From Pandoraea horticolens (GTDB lineage Bacteria > Pseudomonadota > Gammaproteobacteria > Burkholderiales > Burkholderiaceae): a DNA stretch of 64,000 bases. Location: NCBI RefSeq assembly GCF_902459555.1, contig NZ_CABPSM010000016.1:62001-126000 (forward strand). Reading direction: 5' to 3'. Positions 54,461-63,391 of the stretch are shown piece by piece. Made by a program: the position numbers and the translations under genes. Each line of letters starts with the position of its first letter. The stretch's first letter is position 1. Under the pieces are notes generated by a model. The model was given only the letters and a program-made list of their open reading frames with translations. It was not told the DNA's origin and searched no databases.

Positions 54461-57435
54461 GCCAGTACCTCCTGGATCTTCTCCGGCGTCACCGGCAAAT
54501 CCGTAAATCGATGGCCAATCGCGTGCGCGAGGCCGTTCACAATCGCCCCCACCACGGGAATCATCACCACTTCCGCGATGCCCTTGGGCACATCGGTCTC
54601 GGAAATCGGCGGCAACACCTCTCCCGTTTGCGTCCATACCGCGACGTCGACCGCGCGCGGCAAGTGATAACGGTTGAAATTCCACGTACCGTTGCCCGGA
54701 CCGTCTTCATACAGCGGCAAATACTCATGCAACGCATGGCCTATGCCCATCGCGAGACCACCCTGCAATTGGCCGGAGACGAGTTGCGGCGAAATCTGGT
54801 TGCCGCATTCCATGATGGAATGGTGCGTAAGCAACTCGACCTTGCCGCTTGCCTCATGTACCGACAATTCGACGAGCGTGCCCACAGCGCTGTAGTAGGT
54901 CACCGCAGCGTTGTTACGCTGCACCGGCGGGTAATACACACGCTTGCGGTCGATGGTGCGGTAACCGGTGCCCGGTGTGGGCACCGCAACCTGCATGCCC
55001 GCGCTTCCCGCGTTGAGTGACGGTGCGCCTTTCGCGCCCTTGCCGAAGCGCAGTGCAATGCCGTCGACGGGCAGGCGCTGTGTCACACCGTCGCCCAGAT
55101 CCCAATCCGCTTCGGCCCACTGCCAGCGATTGAAGACATGCACCGTCGCGCCCGTCACCAGTCCCAGTTCGTGCGCGGTCTTGGCGAGCATGGGTAACGG
55201 CAGCGCTTCGAGCCCTGCGGCCGAGAGCTTGCCCTCGACCCAGCGCGCGTCTTCCGCACGCACCACGAGCGGTGCCGCCTGGCCGCCGCCGAGTCCGCGA
55301 CGCCAGATCGAGAGCGCCGCCGGCCACAGTCCTTGCAGGAACAACAACCGTGCGGCTTCGCGCGTGCTGTGCGTGAAATAGAAAGCGGAGTTTGTCGCGC
55401 TCGATGGCGACGCATACCCCGGCGACCATCGCGGATTGGCGGCGAGCTTGTCCTGATCGGCCTGCGACATCAGATACGGATCGCCGCTCGTCACGACCGG
55501 CAGTTCCGGCCAGTCGGTGATCGCGATGTGCACATCCGTTGCGGGCATGCCGAGCCACTTTGCCACCGCAACCGCTTGCGATGTCGAGGTGCCCGTGCCG
55601 ATCTCGGCCGCCGTGTGATGCAACGAGATCTTGCCGGTCTCGTCGATCTCCACCCGCGCGAACGAGGTCTCGGCGCCAGTGCCGAAGTCCTTTTGCACGC
55701 AGGCAAACCCGACGCCGTAGCGACGCCCCGGATGCGCGGCTTCGTACTCCGCCTTCTTCTTGTCTCGCTGCGTCCACAACGGGTGAGCCTTGGCGCGGGC
55801 GAGCACTTCATCCACCCGCACGGCCCCTGCCGGAATGGCGCCCTGCGTGTTCTTCATGCCCGAGCGCAGCGCGTTCTTGAGACGAAAGTCGATAGCGTCG
55901 ACACCGAGTTGCGCCGCCATCTCGTCGATCATCATTTCGGTGGCGGCCATCGACTGCAACGTACCGTAACCGCGCGCCGAGCCTGCGTCGATCGCACGCG
56001 AGGCGATCGCTACGCTCGCCAGATCGCTCTGCGGGAAGTAGTAGATCGATTGCGCCGCCGTTGCCCCGACCATCGCCACTGAGGGCGAGAAGTTCATTCG
56101 CCCGCCGCCGTTGCATTCCATATCGGCCGAGAACGCCTGGAGCAAGCCACTTTCCTTGTCGACGCCAATGCGATAACGCATGGTGAACGCGTGCCGCTTG
56201 AGCGACGTCTGGAACTGTTCGTAGCGATCGTTGGCCAGCCGCACGGGCAAGCCATCGCCGTACAACGCGGCTGCCAGACCGTAGAACGGCATGTTGTAGT
56301 GGTCCTTCGAGCCGTAGCCCACCGTGTAGCACGGGTAGACGATCAGGCGCTTGACCGGGAAGTGGCCCTTGGCTGCCATCGCCGCCGCGTTCTCGGCAAC
56401 TTCCGATGGCGATTGCGTGGGCACCACCATGTGCAACGTCTGCGTGGCCGCGTCGTACCAGCAGTTAGCGTTATCGGGCTCGAGCGCCGCCGTGTCGACT
56501 GACTGCGTGCGGTACTCGCGCGACATCACCAGCCAGTTCGCGGGCGGGTGCGCAAGCGACTCGCCGATCTTGCCCGCATAGGCCATGCCTTGCTCATCGA
56601 GCTTGCCGTGATCGTTGCCGTCGGGCCAGACAGGCAGATGCTTGCGCATCATGCTCGGGAAGATCGGCGCGTCCTTCAGGCTTGAATAGACGTCGTCGTC
56701 GTACGCCGTTTTGCCGCCGACGCGCACGTAACGGAAACTCCCCCACGGATCTCGCTCGAGCGGGCCGGTCACGTCGCCGTAGCGAATGATCTCGTTGTGG
56801 AACTTGAGCTTGTCCTTGGCGAAACGAAAACGCGCGAAGTCGCGATAAATCAGGATCGCCACCGCATGCCCGAGATAAGCAGGTGTCTTGCCCGCCGGCA
56901 GCAACATGTCCTCGCCATAGAACTCGGGGAAGGCCACACCATCGCGCACGAGATCGTCGGCGCTCACCACACGATCCGGTTGCAGGCCGTCGTCCAGACG
57001 CGAGAGATCGAAGCCGAGGTACGGACGGTCGGCGAGCGTCGTGCGCAGCACAAAAGCGTGCGCTTGCTGCGCGGGCCACCCCGGCATGTCACGCGAACGC
57101 ACGTCGCGCGCGAAGATCTTGGCGCCGGTGACTTTGGCAGTGCCATCGATGCGGAATTTGGCTTGTCCTTTCGCGGCGTCCCACGCGACAGGCGTGAGGT
57201 TCTTGTCCTCGAACAGCGCGGCGAACGCGCGGCTGCCCAACGGGGCGATGTACACCGAAATGCCCGCAACGACCGAGGCCTTGAGAAACCCGCGACGCGA
57301 CATGGCGAAGCCGGGCGCGGCATCGGGACGCTGCGAGGATCGGGAAAGCTGAGGGAATTCAGCAGCGACATCAGGACGAGCGTCATCGCTCGACACAGCC
57401 GCAGGTGGACAGTGTTTTCTTGGCAGGCGCGGCAT
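54457..57435 (-). CDS. molybdopterin-binding large subunit (xanthine dehydrogenase / isoquinoline oxidoreductase type)
   Basis: 992 residues from the ATG at 57435. A Tat signal, SRRGFLKASVVAG, starts 47 residues in, after a long leader. The molybdopterin domain shows HTAAEIGTGTSTSQ and the closing SGQLQGGLAMGIGHAL region of the family, with an ALxHxP-type cofactor loop. The nearest groups are IorB, nicotinate and aldehyde dehydrogenases. The substrate is an aldehyde or N-heterocycle (not decidable). The order large subunit - 2Fe-2S - cytochrome is as in periplasmic members. Confidence 0.88.
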   Translation of the reverse strand: MPRLPRKHCPPAAVSSDDARPDVAAEFPQLSRSSQRPDAAPGFAMSRRGFLKASVVAGISVYIAPLGSRAFAALFEDKNLTPVAWDAAKGQAKFRIDGTAKVTGAKIFARDVRSRDMPGWPAQQAHAFVLRTTLADRPYLGFDLSRLDDGLQPDRVVSADDLVRDGVAFPEFYGEDMLLPAGKTPAYLGHAVAILIYRDFARFRFAKDKLKFHNEIIRYGDVTGPLERDPWGSFRYVRVGGKTAYDDDVYSSLKDAPIFPSMMRKHLPVWPDGNDHGKLDEQGMAYAGKIGESLAHPPANWLVMSREYRTQSVDTAALEPDNANCWYDAATQTLHMVVPTQSPSEVAENAAAMAAKGHFPVKRLIVYPCYTVGYGSKDHYNMPFYGLAAALYGDGLPVRLANDRYEQFQTSLKRHAFTMRYRIGVDKESGLLQAFSADMECNGGGRMNFSPSVAMVGATAAQSIYYFPQSDLASVAIASRAIDAGSARGYGTLQSMAATEMMIDEMAAQLGVDAIDFRLKNALRSGMKNTQGAIPAGAVRVDEVLARAKAHPLWTQRDKKKAEYEAAHPGRRYGVGFACVQKDFGTGAETSFARVEIDETGKISLHHTAAEIGTGTSTSQAVAVAKWLGMPATDVHIAITDWPELPVVTSGDPYLMSQADQDKLAANPRWSPGYASPSSATNSAFYFTHSTREAARLLFLQGLWPAALSIWRRGLGGGQAAPLVVRAEDARWVEGKLSAAGLEALPLPMLAKTAHELGLVTGATVHVFNRWQWAEADWDLGDGVTQRLPVDGIALRFGKGAKGAPSLNAGSAGMQVAVPTPGTGYRTIDRKRVYYPPVQRNNAAVTYYSAVGTLVELSVHEASGKVELLTHHSIMECGNQISPQLVSGQLQGGLAMGIGHALHEYLPLYEDGPGNGTWNFNRYHLPRAVDVAVWTQTGEVLPPISETDVPKGIAEVVMIPVVGAIVNGLAHAIGHRFTDLPVTPEKIQEVLA

Positions 57436-57790
57436 AAGCGTTCCGTCCGTCTTGTTTTGGGGGGATAAATCACGATCACAAAGCTCGCGAACCGCAAAAC
57501 AGCACTGCAACGCTCACGGGGCCGCGTCGTCGGACTTCACGCCGTCGACCCACGATGCATGTTCACAATGCGTGACATTCACCTGCCGTGATGCGCTCGT
57601 GAAGTTCTATATGAACACGCTTCATGAGTGACATCGGACGTGCCAAGGCTACACGTCGACTCCGGGAATGACAAGGTTGGTCATGCCGCACTGCGTGAGA
57701 ACGTGCGCAATATGTCAGGCATGGCGCACCGCACAGCGGGCAAGCGCGGGCGATATTCGAACGGTGTGTGTTGCCTATGCCCAATGAGAA
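57436..57790. other. intergenic region upstream of the hydroxylase operon
   Basis: About 350 bases without a convincing gene. It must hold the hydroxylase operon promoter; I see no clear hexamers or repeats. The short open frames are not supported. Confidence 0.35.
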
Positions 57791-57791
57791 A

Positions 57792-57821
57792 TGCCGCTAT
57801 ATCTCACAAGACATAGCGGCA
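57792..57821 (-). terminator. hairpin after the acetyltransferase gene
   Basis: TGCCGCTAT (57792-57800) pairs with ATAGCGGCA (57813-57821), extended by three pairs across one mismatch around a CACA loop. On the minus strand an A/T-rich stretch (TTTCTCATT) follows. It lies 35 bases beyond the stop at 57856. Confidence 0.55.
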
Positions 57822-57855
57822 TCGGATTTATTGTGCAGCGCGTATTTTCACGCGT

Positions 57856-58359
57856 TCATTCGATACGCAATTCCATGCACGTCAGGTCGAGCCAGCGGCC
57901 GAATTTCGTCCCGACTTCGTTGAAGGTGCCGACCATGCGGAAGCCGAGTTTTTCGTGCAGACGAATCGACGGCGTATTCTGCGCTTCGATGCTCGCGATC
58001 ATCACGTGAATGTCGAGTGCGCGCGCGCGTTCGATGAGTTCGCGCATAAGCGTTTCGCCAACGCCGCCGCCGCGCGAGTTCTTGTCCACATAAATCGAAT
58101 GCTCGACGGTATGGCGATAGCCATCGAATGCGCGCCAATCACCGAACGACGCGTACCCCGTAACCTTGTTGTCGCGCTCGGCCACGATCACGGGAAACCC
58201 GCGCGCCACACGCGCCGCCAACCACTCGCGTCGATTGTCGACGTCAACCAGCCCCTCGTTCCAGATGGCGGTCGTGTACTCGACAGCGTCGTTGTAGATG
58301 TCGCGAATGGCGATGAGATCGGCGTCAGCGGCGTCGCGAACAATGAGCGAAGAAATCAT
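57856..58359 (-). CDS. GNAT acetyltransferase, Pat/Bar-like
   Basis: 167 residues from the ATG at 58359. The acetyl-CoA site KNSRGGGVGETLM (a Q/RxxGxG/A form) and the segments RDIYNDAVEYTTAIWNE and EHSIYVDKNS are like phosphinothricin/methionine-sulfoximine acetyltransferases. It probably acetylates a small amine, for self-protection or metabolism. It is divergent from the XRE-cupin regulator with a 15-bp inverted repeat between, so likely controlled by it. No strong ribosome site. Confidence 0.85.
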   Translation of the reverse strand: MISSLIVRDAADADLIAIRDIYNDAVEYTTAIWNEGLVDVDNRREWLAARVARGFPVIVAERDNKVTGYASFGDWRAFDGYRHTVEHSIYVDKNSRGGGVGETLMRELIERARALDIHVMIASIEAQNTPSIRLHEKLGFRMVGTFNEVGTKFGRWLDLTCMELRIE

Positions 58360-58404
58360 TTGAGGGTTCCGCAAGCAAAAAAGCCGTGAATGACGGCATA
58401 AACA

Positions 58405-58452
58405 ATGCCATCTATTTTACTGGAAATAAATTTCTATTAAAATAGATGGCAT
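58405..58452. promoter_or_regulatory. long palindromic operator between acetyltransferase and XRE-cupin genes
   Basis: ATGCCATCTATTTTA (58405-58419) is repeated in perfect inversion at 58438-58452, and an inner palindrome GAAAT-AA-ATTTC (58423-58434) lies between. The right arm covers the regulator start codon (ATG at 58451), so binding would shut off its own translation start. AT-rich against a high-GC background. Confidence 0.65.
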
Positions 58453-59041
58453 GAATATCAACGAACGCATCGCCCGCCGTGTGCGCGATCTGCGCAGCGA
58501 GCGGGGCTATTCCCTCGACACACTCGCAGAGCGCAGCGGGGTGAGCCGCTCGAGCATCTCGCTTATCGAGCGCGCGCAGACCAGTCCGACGGCCAACGTG
58601 CTCGACAAGCTTGCCACCGCGCTCGATGTCACGCTCGCCTCGTTGTTCGACGGGCACGCGCGGGACGACGCACCGCCCTCACCTCTGGCTCGCCGCGCCG
58701 ACCAGCCGGTGTGGACAGACCCCGACTCCGGCTACGTGAGACGCAATCTTTCGCCGGCACAACCTTCGCCACTGCAGTTCGTCGAGGTGCAGTTTCCGGC
58801 CGGCGAGCGCGTCGCCTATGACACAGGCACGCGAGACAACGAAGTCTGGCAACAGATATGGGTAATCGACGGCACCATCGAAATCACTCTGGGCACCGCT
58901 ACGTGGCGGCTCGATACGGGCGATTGTCTCGCAATGCGGCTCGATCAACCGATCGGTTTTCATAACCCTGCGTCAGTGACCGCACGTTATCTCGTCGGGC
59001 TCGTGACACTGCCGTTCATCGCGGCCAGGAGAACATCGTGA
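58451..59041 (+). CDS. XRE-family regulator with cupin sensor domain
   Basis: 196 residues. Residues 1-65 are a Cro/CI-type HTH (RRVRDLRSERGYSLDTLAERSG then RSSISLIERAQTSPTANVL). Residues 85-190 are a small cupin barrel (VQFPAGERVAYDTGTRDNEVWQQIWVIDG), usually a ligand sensor. It is the first gene of a unit with a second acetyltransferase, and divergent from the first. Likely an autorepressor using the palindrome at its start. Confidence 0.9.
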   Translation: MNINERIARRVRDLRSERGYSLDTLAERSGVSRSSISLIERAQTSPTANVLDKLATALDVTLASLFDGHARDDAPPSPLARRADQPVWTDPDSGYVRRNLSPAQPSPLQFVEVQFPAGERVAYDTGTRDNEVWQQIWVIDGTIEITLGTATWRLDTGDCLAMRLDQPIGFHNPASVTARYLVGLVTLPFIAARRTS

Positions 59042-59592
59042 TGTCTGTTTCGTCGTCCATTGCCCTGCAACGACTTGACGGCGCGCAAGCGTTTGCGGCC
59101 ATCGACGCACTCGCCGACGTGCTTATCGACTGCGTGGAAGGCGGCGCGTCGGTGAGCTTCATGCTGCCGCTTACGCGCGAGCGCGCCGCTGCGTTCTGGC
59201 GCAAGGTGGCCGACGGCGTGGCGCGTGGCGAACGCGCGTTGCTCGTTGCCCGCCGTCGTCCCCCCGGCGCGGCGGGCGATGGCGAGATCGTCGGCACGGT
59301 GCAACTGATTCTCGACCTGCCCGAGAACCAGCCGCATCGCGCGGATGTCGCAAAGATGCTCGTCCATCGCTCGGCACGGCGTCAGGGGGTGGCACAGCAG
59401 TTGATGGCGGCCATCGACGACGTCGCACGCAATGAAGGCCGTCACGTGCTGGTGCTCGACACCGTAGCAGGCGGCGACGCCGAACGGCTTTACCAGCGCA
59501 GCGGCTGGCAACGCGCGGGCGACGTGCCGAAATTCGCACTCATGCCCGACGGCGCGTTCTGTGCCACAACGTTCTATTACAAGCACCTCTGA
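59041..59592 (+). CDS. GNAT acetyltransferase
   Basis: 183 residues; I chose the ATG at 59041, after AGGAGA; a GTG three bases before is possible. The acetyl-CoA loop reads VHRSARRQGVAQQLM, with LDTVAGGDAERLYQRSGW near the end. It overlaps the regulator stop, so co-translated. A similar pair of acetyltransferases flanking one regulator suggests a shared substrate class. Confidence 0.88.
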   Translation: MSVSSSIALQRLDGAQAFAAIDALADVLIDCVEGGASVSFMLPLTRERAAAFWRKVADGVARGERALLVARRRPPGAAGDGEIVGTVQLILDLPENQPHRADVAKMLVHRSARRQGVAQQLMAAIDDVARNEGRHVLVLDTVAGGDAERLYQRSGWQRAGDVPKFALMPDGAFCATTFYYKHL

Positions 59593-59619
59593 CGCGTCGC
59601 CGGAACGGTCTGCAACCTT

Positions 59620-60729
59620 TTAGTGCAGCGCCGCCAAACCGCTTAGCAACGCTTTGTGGAACGTCGCAGGGTCCTGCATCTGCGGCGCGTGCCCCAGTTC
59701 GGGGAACGCCACGAGCGTGGCGCCAGGGATTGCCGCCTGTGCCGCTTTGGCGAGCACGGGGTAGTGTCCGAGACGCGCCTGTACCTCCGGTGGCGAAAAG
59801 TCCTTGCCGATGGCCGTGGTGTCTTTGCCACCAATGAGCAGCAGCGTCGGCACGCGAATCTGTCCCAACTCATACACCACCGGCTGCGTGTAGATCATGT
59901 CGTAGAGCAGCGCCGAGTTCCACGCCACGATGCGTTTGCCCTGCCCGCGATACATCCCGGCCAGCATCTGCACCCACGGCTCGTAACGATCGCTCCATTG
60001 ACCGGCGTAGTACGTCGCCTGCTCGTAACGGCGAATGCCCGCCGCAGTCGTGCGCAGCTCACGGTCGTACCACTCGTCCACAGTCTTCGACGGCACGCCC
60101 AACGCCTTCCAGTCCTCAAGACCGATCGGATTGACAAGCACGAGTTGTTGCGTCTCGCCGGGATACATCAGCGTATAGCGCACGGCCAGCATCCCGCCCG
60201 TCGAGTGCCCCACGATGGTCGCCGTTTTGATACCGAGCGAGGCCAGCAGCGCATGCGTATTGTTCGCGAGTTGCTGGAAGCTGTATTGATATTGCGCCGG
60301 TTTGCTCGACTTGCAGAATCCGACCTGATCCGGGGCGATCACGCGATAGCCCGCCCCGGCCAGGGTATCGATGGTCTCTTGCCACGTGGCGGCGCAAAAA
60401 TTCTTACCGTGCAACAGCACGACGGTTCGCCCGTTGGCCTGCGCAGGTTTCACGTCGAGATACGCCATATGCAGCGGCAAGCGCTGCGAGGTGAAGTCGA
60501 ATCGATTGACCGGATACGGGTAGTCGAAGCCCTGCAACTCGGGACCATAGGCCGGACCGGCGTTGCTCTGGGCGATTTCCGATGCTGTGTCGGCGGCGCG
60601 CGCAGGCGCGGCCATCAGGGCGGCGTTCAGAACCACGAGGCAGGTGAGACGGGCCAGGGCACCTGTGGGCAGCGTCGCAGCGGCTCGTTGCGACACGCGG
60701 TGTATGCGTTGGCTAAGCGATGACGTCAT
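59620..60729 (-). CDS. secreted alpha/beta hydrolase
   Basis: 369 residues from the ATG at 60729. A signal peptide ends APARA-ADT, so it is exported. The nucleophile serine is in GHSTGGM, the oxyanion region is VVLLHGKNF, the acid is in LIGGKDTTAIG and the histidine in ELGHAPQM. A cap domain of about 90 residues lies before the acid. Family members are esterases, epoxide hydrolases or haloperoxidases; the substrate is unknown. Convergent with the acetyltransferase. Confidence 0.88.
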   Translation of the reverse strand: MTSSLSQRIHRVSQRAAATLPTGALARLTCLVVLNAALMAAPARAADTASEIAQSNAGPAYGPELQGFDYPYPVNRFDFTSQRLPLHMAYLDVKPAQANGRTVVLLHGKNFCAATWQETIDTLAGAGYRVIAPDQVGFCKSSKPAQYQYSFQQLANNTHALLASLGIKTATIVGHSTGGMLAVRYTLMYPGETQQLVLVNPIGLEDWKALGVPSKTVDEWYDRELRTTAAGIRRYEQATYYAGQWSDRYEPWVQMLAGMYRGQGKRIVAWNSALLYDMIYTQPVVYELGQIRVPTLLLIGGKDTTAIGKDFSPPEVQARLGHYPVLAKAAQAAIPGATLVAFPELGHAPQMQDPATFHKALLSGLAALH

Positions 60730-60816
60730 AAGAGAGAGGCGCACCGTAGCACGCGAAGTGGCACAAAGCAGAATGGGGCGATTGTGCCACGCGGCTCTCT
60801 TACGCGAACGCCTCGC

Positions 60817-60847
60817 AAAAAGCCCGCCCGGGCGCTGCAGCGCCCGG
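60817..60847 (-). terminator. terminator of the DUF4148 gene
   Basis: CCGGGCGC (60828-60835) pairs with GCGCCCGG (60840-60847) around TGCA. On the minus strand CGGGC then five T (60821-60817) follow. It lies 37 bases after the stop at 60884. Confidence 0.75.
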
Positions 60848-60883
60848 AATATCTGGGGCTGCCGCGCGTGCCCGTGGTGAGAC

Positions 60884-61192
60884 TTAGTTACCGAAGTAGG
60901 TCGTGCCGGCACGTTGCAGACCGCCGACCGAGCCGGCCGCCACCGATGCTGCCGGCGCTGCCGGTTGAGCGCTGGGCGTCGCCTTCGGATACACGGTATC
61001 GTGTTGAGCCACGAGACCCGCCTTCTGCGCCTGGATCAATTCCTCACGCACCTGAGCACGGGTGAGCGCGCTGGTTTGGGGCACCCACGAGAATTCCGAC
61101 GGGCCGTCGAAAGCATCGCTGGCAAAGGCCGAACCGGCCGACACGGCCAGCATGGCGGAAATCAGGGCAGAGGTAATACGAGTGCGCTTCAT
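60884..61192 (-). CDS. DUF4148 small secreted protein
   Basis: 102 residues. A signal peptide (ISAMLAVSAGSAFA) and the domain core LTRAQVREELIQAQKAGL are typical of DUF4148, a small exported family common in Burkholderiaceae with unknown role. An A/P-rich tail ends it. A strong ribosome site (AGGAGA) precedes the ATG. Single gene with its own terminator. Confidence 0.88.
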   Translation of the reverse strand: MKRTRITSALISAMLAVSAGSAFASDAFDGPSEFSWVPQTSALTRAQVREELIQAQKAGLVAQHDTVYPKATPSAQPAAPAASVAAGSVGGLQRAGTTYFGN

Positions 61193-61337
61193 GGTCTTTC
61201 TCCTGTCTTATTGAAGGGGGCGATGCTTAACTCATCGTCGACAGTTACAGTCTATTGATGCGCAATTTGACAATAAATAACAATATTTATAATCAATAAT
61301 TTCTTATTTTGAAATAATTAGACGTAAAGGGGGTCGA

Positions 61338-61616
61338 ATGCGATTTCACTTGCATCACACCCATCTCTATCCCAATGCACGATTGACGGCATACGACGGG
61401 CCGACAGCCTCGTCAGGTGGTGTGACGCTGGAATTCAGCGATGGCGCGGGCAGCGTCGGGCAATATCAGTCTTTCGCCGAAAGCTCGCTGATACTGGATG
61501 TTGCGCCGTACCGAACGATCACAGGTGCGCAGCTTCCGGCCAAGCGCTGGCGACTCAGGCTCGCCGGCGAACGCGACATCTGGTGTGTCGAAAAGAAACG
61601 CGACGCCGGTCAATAA
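61338..61616 (+). CDS. small conserved protein of unknown function
   Basis: 92 residues from an ATG six bases after GGGG. Soluble, no signal peptide. It reads as a strand-rich domain (VTLEFSDGAGSVGQYQSF and RLAGERDIWCVEKKRD). I do not recognise a family. The upstream 100 bases are very AT-rich, consistent with a promoter. Codon use is host-like. Confidence 0.55.
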   Translation: MRFHLHHTHLYPNARLTAYDGPTASSGGVTLEFSDGAGSVGQYQSFAESSLILDVAPYRTITGAQLPAKRWRLRLAGERDIWCVEKKRDAGQ

Positions 61617-62037
61617 CCACTTTGACTAAATGGTTATTGGGGTCTGCTGCTTCATATCTTCATCAACGCTCCCGGGCCCTCACACGACGCATGTTTCGGT
61701 ACCCGCAACGCTAAGACAGCGAGTGCCCGCATGACATGTGAGTGAGTGCAAACCGCGCTGCGGTGGGCGTTACGGTACTTTTTCCGCATACTTCAAACGC
61801 ATGTATAAGCAAGCACTCGCTTCGGAAGCCGAAAGAATTGCGCAAAATCTGATGTCATTGATGCATTGCACGCATAAGTGCCACAGCATTGACGTTCCCG
61901 GAATGGTTTTGAAGGCGCGGAAAGAAACTCGGTAAAATCCGCAGCGGCGTGGGGGTGCCCGCTGAACGCGGCCCGTGCCCGAGATGCCAGGCACGGCTGC
62001 GGCATCTCGCCGAAGTACACGGCGCGCGCGCCGCTCA
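61617..62037. other. intergenic region upstream of the GntR regulator
   Basis: About 420 bases. An open frame at 61738-61935 codes for 65 residues with no family resemblance and no ribosome site; I do not support it. Promoters for the GntR gene should lie here. Confidence 0.35.
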
Positions 62038-62694
62038 ATGGAAGACATGCATCAGATGAAAGCGCCCAGCAACCTGATTACTGGAGAAGTGCGGACCCGG
62101 ATCCGCAGCATGATTCTTACCTCGGAACTCAGACCGGGGCAGCGCCTCATCGAAGACGATCTGATTCAGCGGCTTGGCGTTGGGCGTACCCCCGTGCGTG
62201 AGGCCCTGCTCATCCTGCAAGGCGAGGGCTTCATCGCCCGCAATCGCGGCTGGGAAGTTCAGGGGGTCGACCACCTGCAAGTGCACGCGATCTTCGAAAG
62301 TCGTGCGGCCATCGAAGCCGAAACGGCGCGACTCGCCGCGCGCAAAATCACCCCCGACGCCTGCGACGTCCTGGCCGCGCTCATCGAACAGATGGAGCCG
62401 GGCGGTCATTTGCCGCGTCTGGCCCTCAATCGCCTGAACACGGAATTTCACGATCTGATCGTGAAGGCTGCCGATAACATAGTGTTGGCGCAGTTTCACG
62501 ATCGCACGCAATTCTATTACTGGGCATTGCGCATCCCCGTCATGTTCTCCGACGAACAACTGAGCGCCACCAACGCCCAGCACCGTGAATTGCTCGCCGC
62601 CTTGCGAGCCCATGACGACGAACGGGCAGCGCAGATCGCGCGAACCCACGTCGAGACGACGATGGCCATCGTCGAGCCCGCCCTGCCGCGCTGA
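62038..62694 (+). CDS. GntR-family regulator (FCD domain)
   Basis: About 218 residues; ATGs at 62038, 62047 and 62056 are all possible. Winged helix: IRSMILTSELRPGQRLIEDDLI then GVGRTPVREALLIL. The C-terminal all-helical FCD domain (EFHDLIVKAADN, HRELLAALRAHD) binds a carboxylate ligand, often with a metal. The target is unknown; no catabolic genes lie next to it in the window. Confidence 0.9.
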   Translation: MEDMHQMKAPSNLITGEVRTRIRSMILTSELRPGQRLIEDDLIQRLGVGRTPVREALLILQGEGFIARNRGWEVQGVDHLQVHAIFESRAAIEAETARLAARKITPDACDVLAALIEQMEPGGHLPRLALNRLNTEFHDLIVKAADNIVLAQFHDRTQFYYWALRIPVMFSDEQLSATNAQHRELLAALRAHDDERAAQIARTHVETTMAIVEPALPR

Positions 62695-62720
62695 CGCAGC
62701 GCCCGCAAGCGCTTGCCGCC

Positions 62721-63272
62721 TCAGCGCACCAGATAGCCGGCTACCCGCCAGCGGCTATCGATGCCCAAGACCATCGTCACCATCTCATGGGCATCGGCCT
62801 TGTGTTCAAAGACCGTGTCGTACTGAATCACCACATACTCGCCGTCCGGCTGCCCCGGAATGGTGCGCGTAAATACGGCATCCTTCGTCTTGCGCGACTT
62901 CACCTTCCCCAGCGGCGAACGCGCCGCGCTCAGACTTTGCGCCCAGTCCTCGGCCGAGATGGCGCGTTGGAACGCCGACGCGGTCTGCTCCCAGCTTTGC
63001 TGCCCACGATTAAGATCCGCGAGTCCGAGCCAGAGGTTGGCGGCTTCAAGCGCCGGGCGCACGTCGCGGTTGATGTCGGCCGCCGGTGCAGTCGCACCGC
63101 TTGCGGGAACTGAGAAGAGCGGCGCCTGTGCCCTGCGGCGCTCCATTGGCTCCTGCTGCGCCCGCACCGGCAGGGTACTCAGGCTGCCGGCCACGCTCGC
63201 GGTCAGCGCCAGAATGTGCAGCAGACGGAAACGACGGGCACGATGCAGCGCAAAAGACTGGGTCGTCAACAT
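62721..63272 (-). CDS. DUF4019 secreted protein
   Basis: 183 residues with a strong AAGGAG site and a signal peptide ending PVRA-QQ. The C-terminal 110 residues (NLWLGLADLNRGQQSWEQTASAFQRAI then WAQSLSAARSPLGKVKSR) fit DUF4019, an NTF2-like family of exported proteins with unknown role. Divergent from the membrane protein at the window end. Confidence 0.82.
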   Translation of the reverse strand: MLTTQSFALHRARRFRLLHILALTASVAGSLSTLPVRAQQEPMERRRAQAPLFSVPASGATAPAADINRDVRPALEAANLWLGLADLNRGQQSWEQTASAFQRAISAEDWAQSLSAARSPLGKVKSRKTKDAVFTRTIPGQPDGEYVVIQYDTVFEHKADAHEMVTMVLGIDSRWRVAGYLVR

Positions 63273-63391
63273 TGACGCAAACTCCTTGAAACGAAAAAGA
63301 CTAACCCGTTCATTCTACTGGCGTGTAACGCGCGCAGCCGCGTACATTACAATGCACAACACATGCTCGTTTCCCCCCGTTGGTCATCGCC

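Noticed and set aside
61738..61935. 65-residue plus-strand open frame
   Set aside because: No ribosome site and no recognisable pattern; probably chance.
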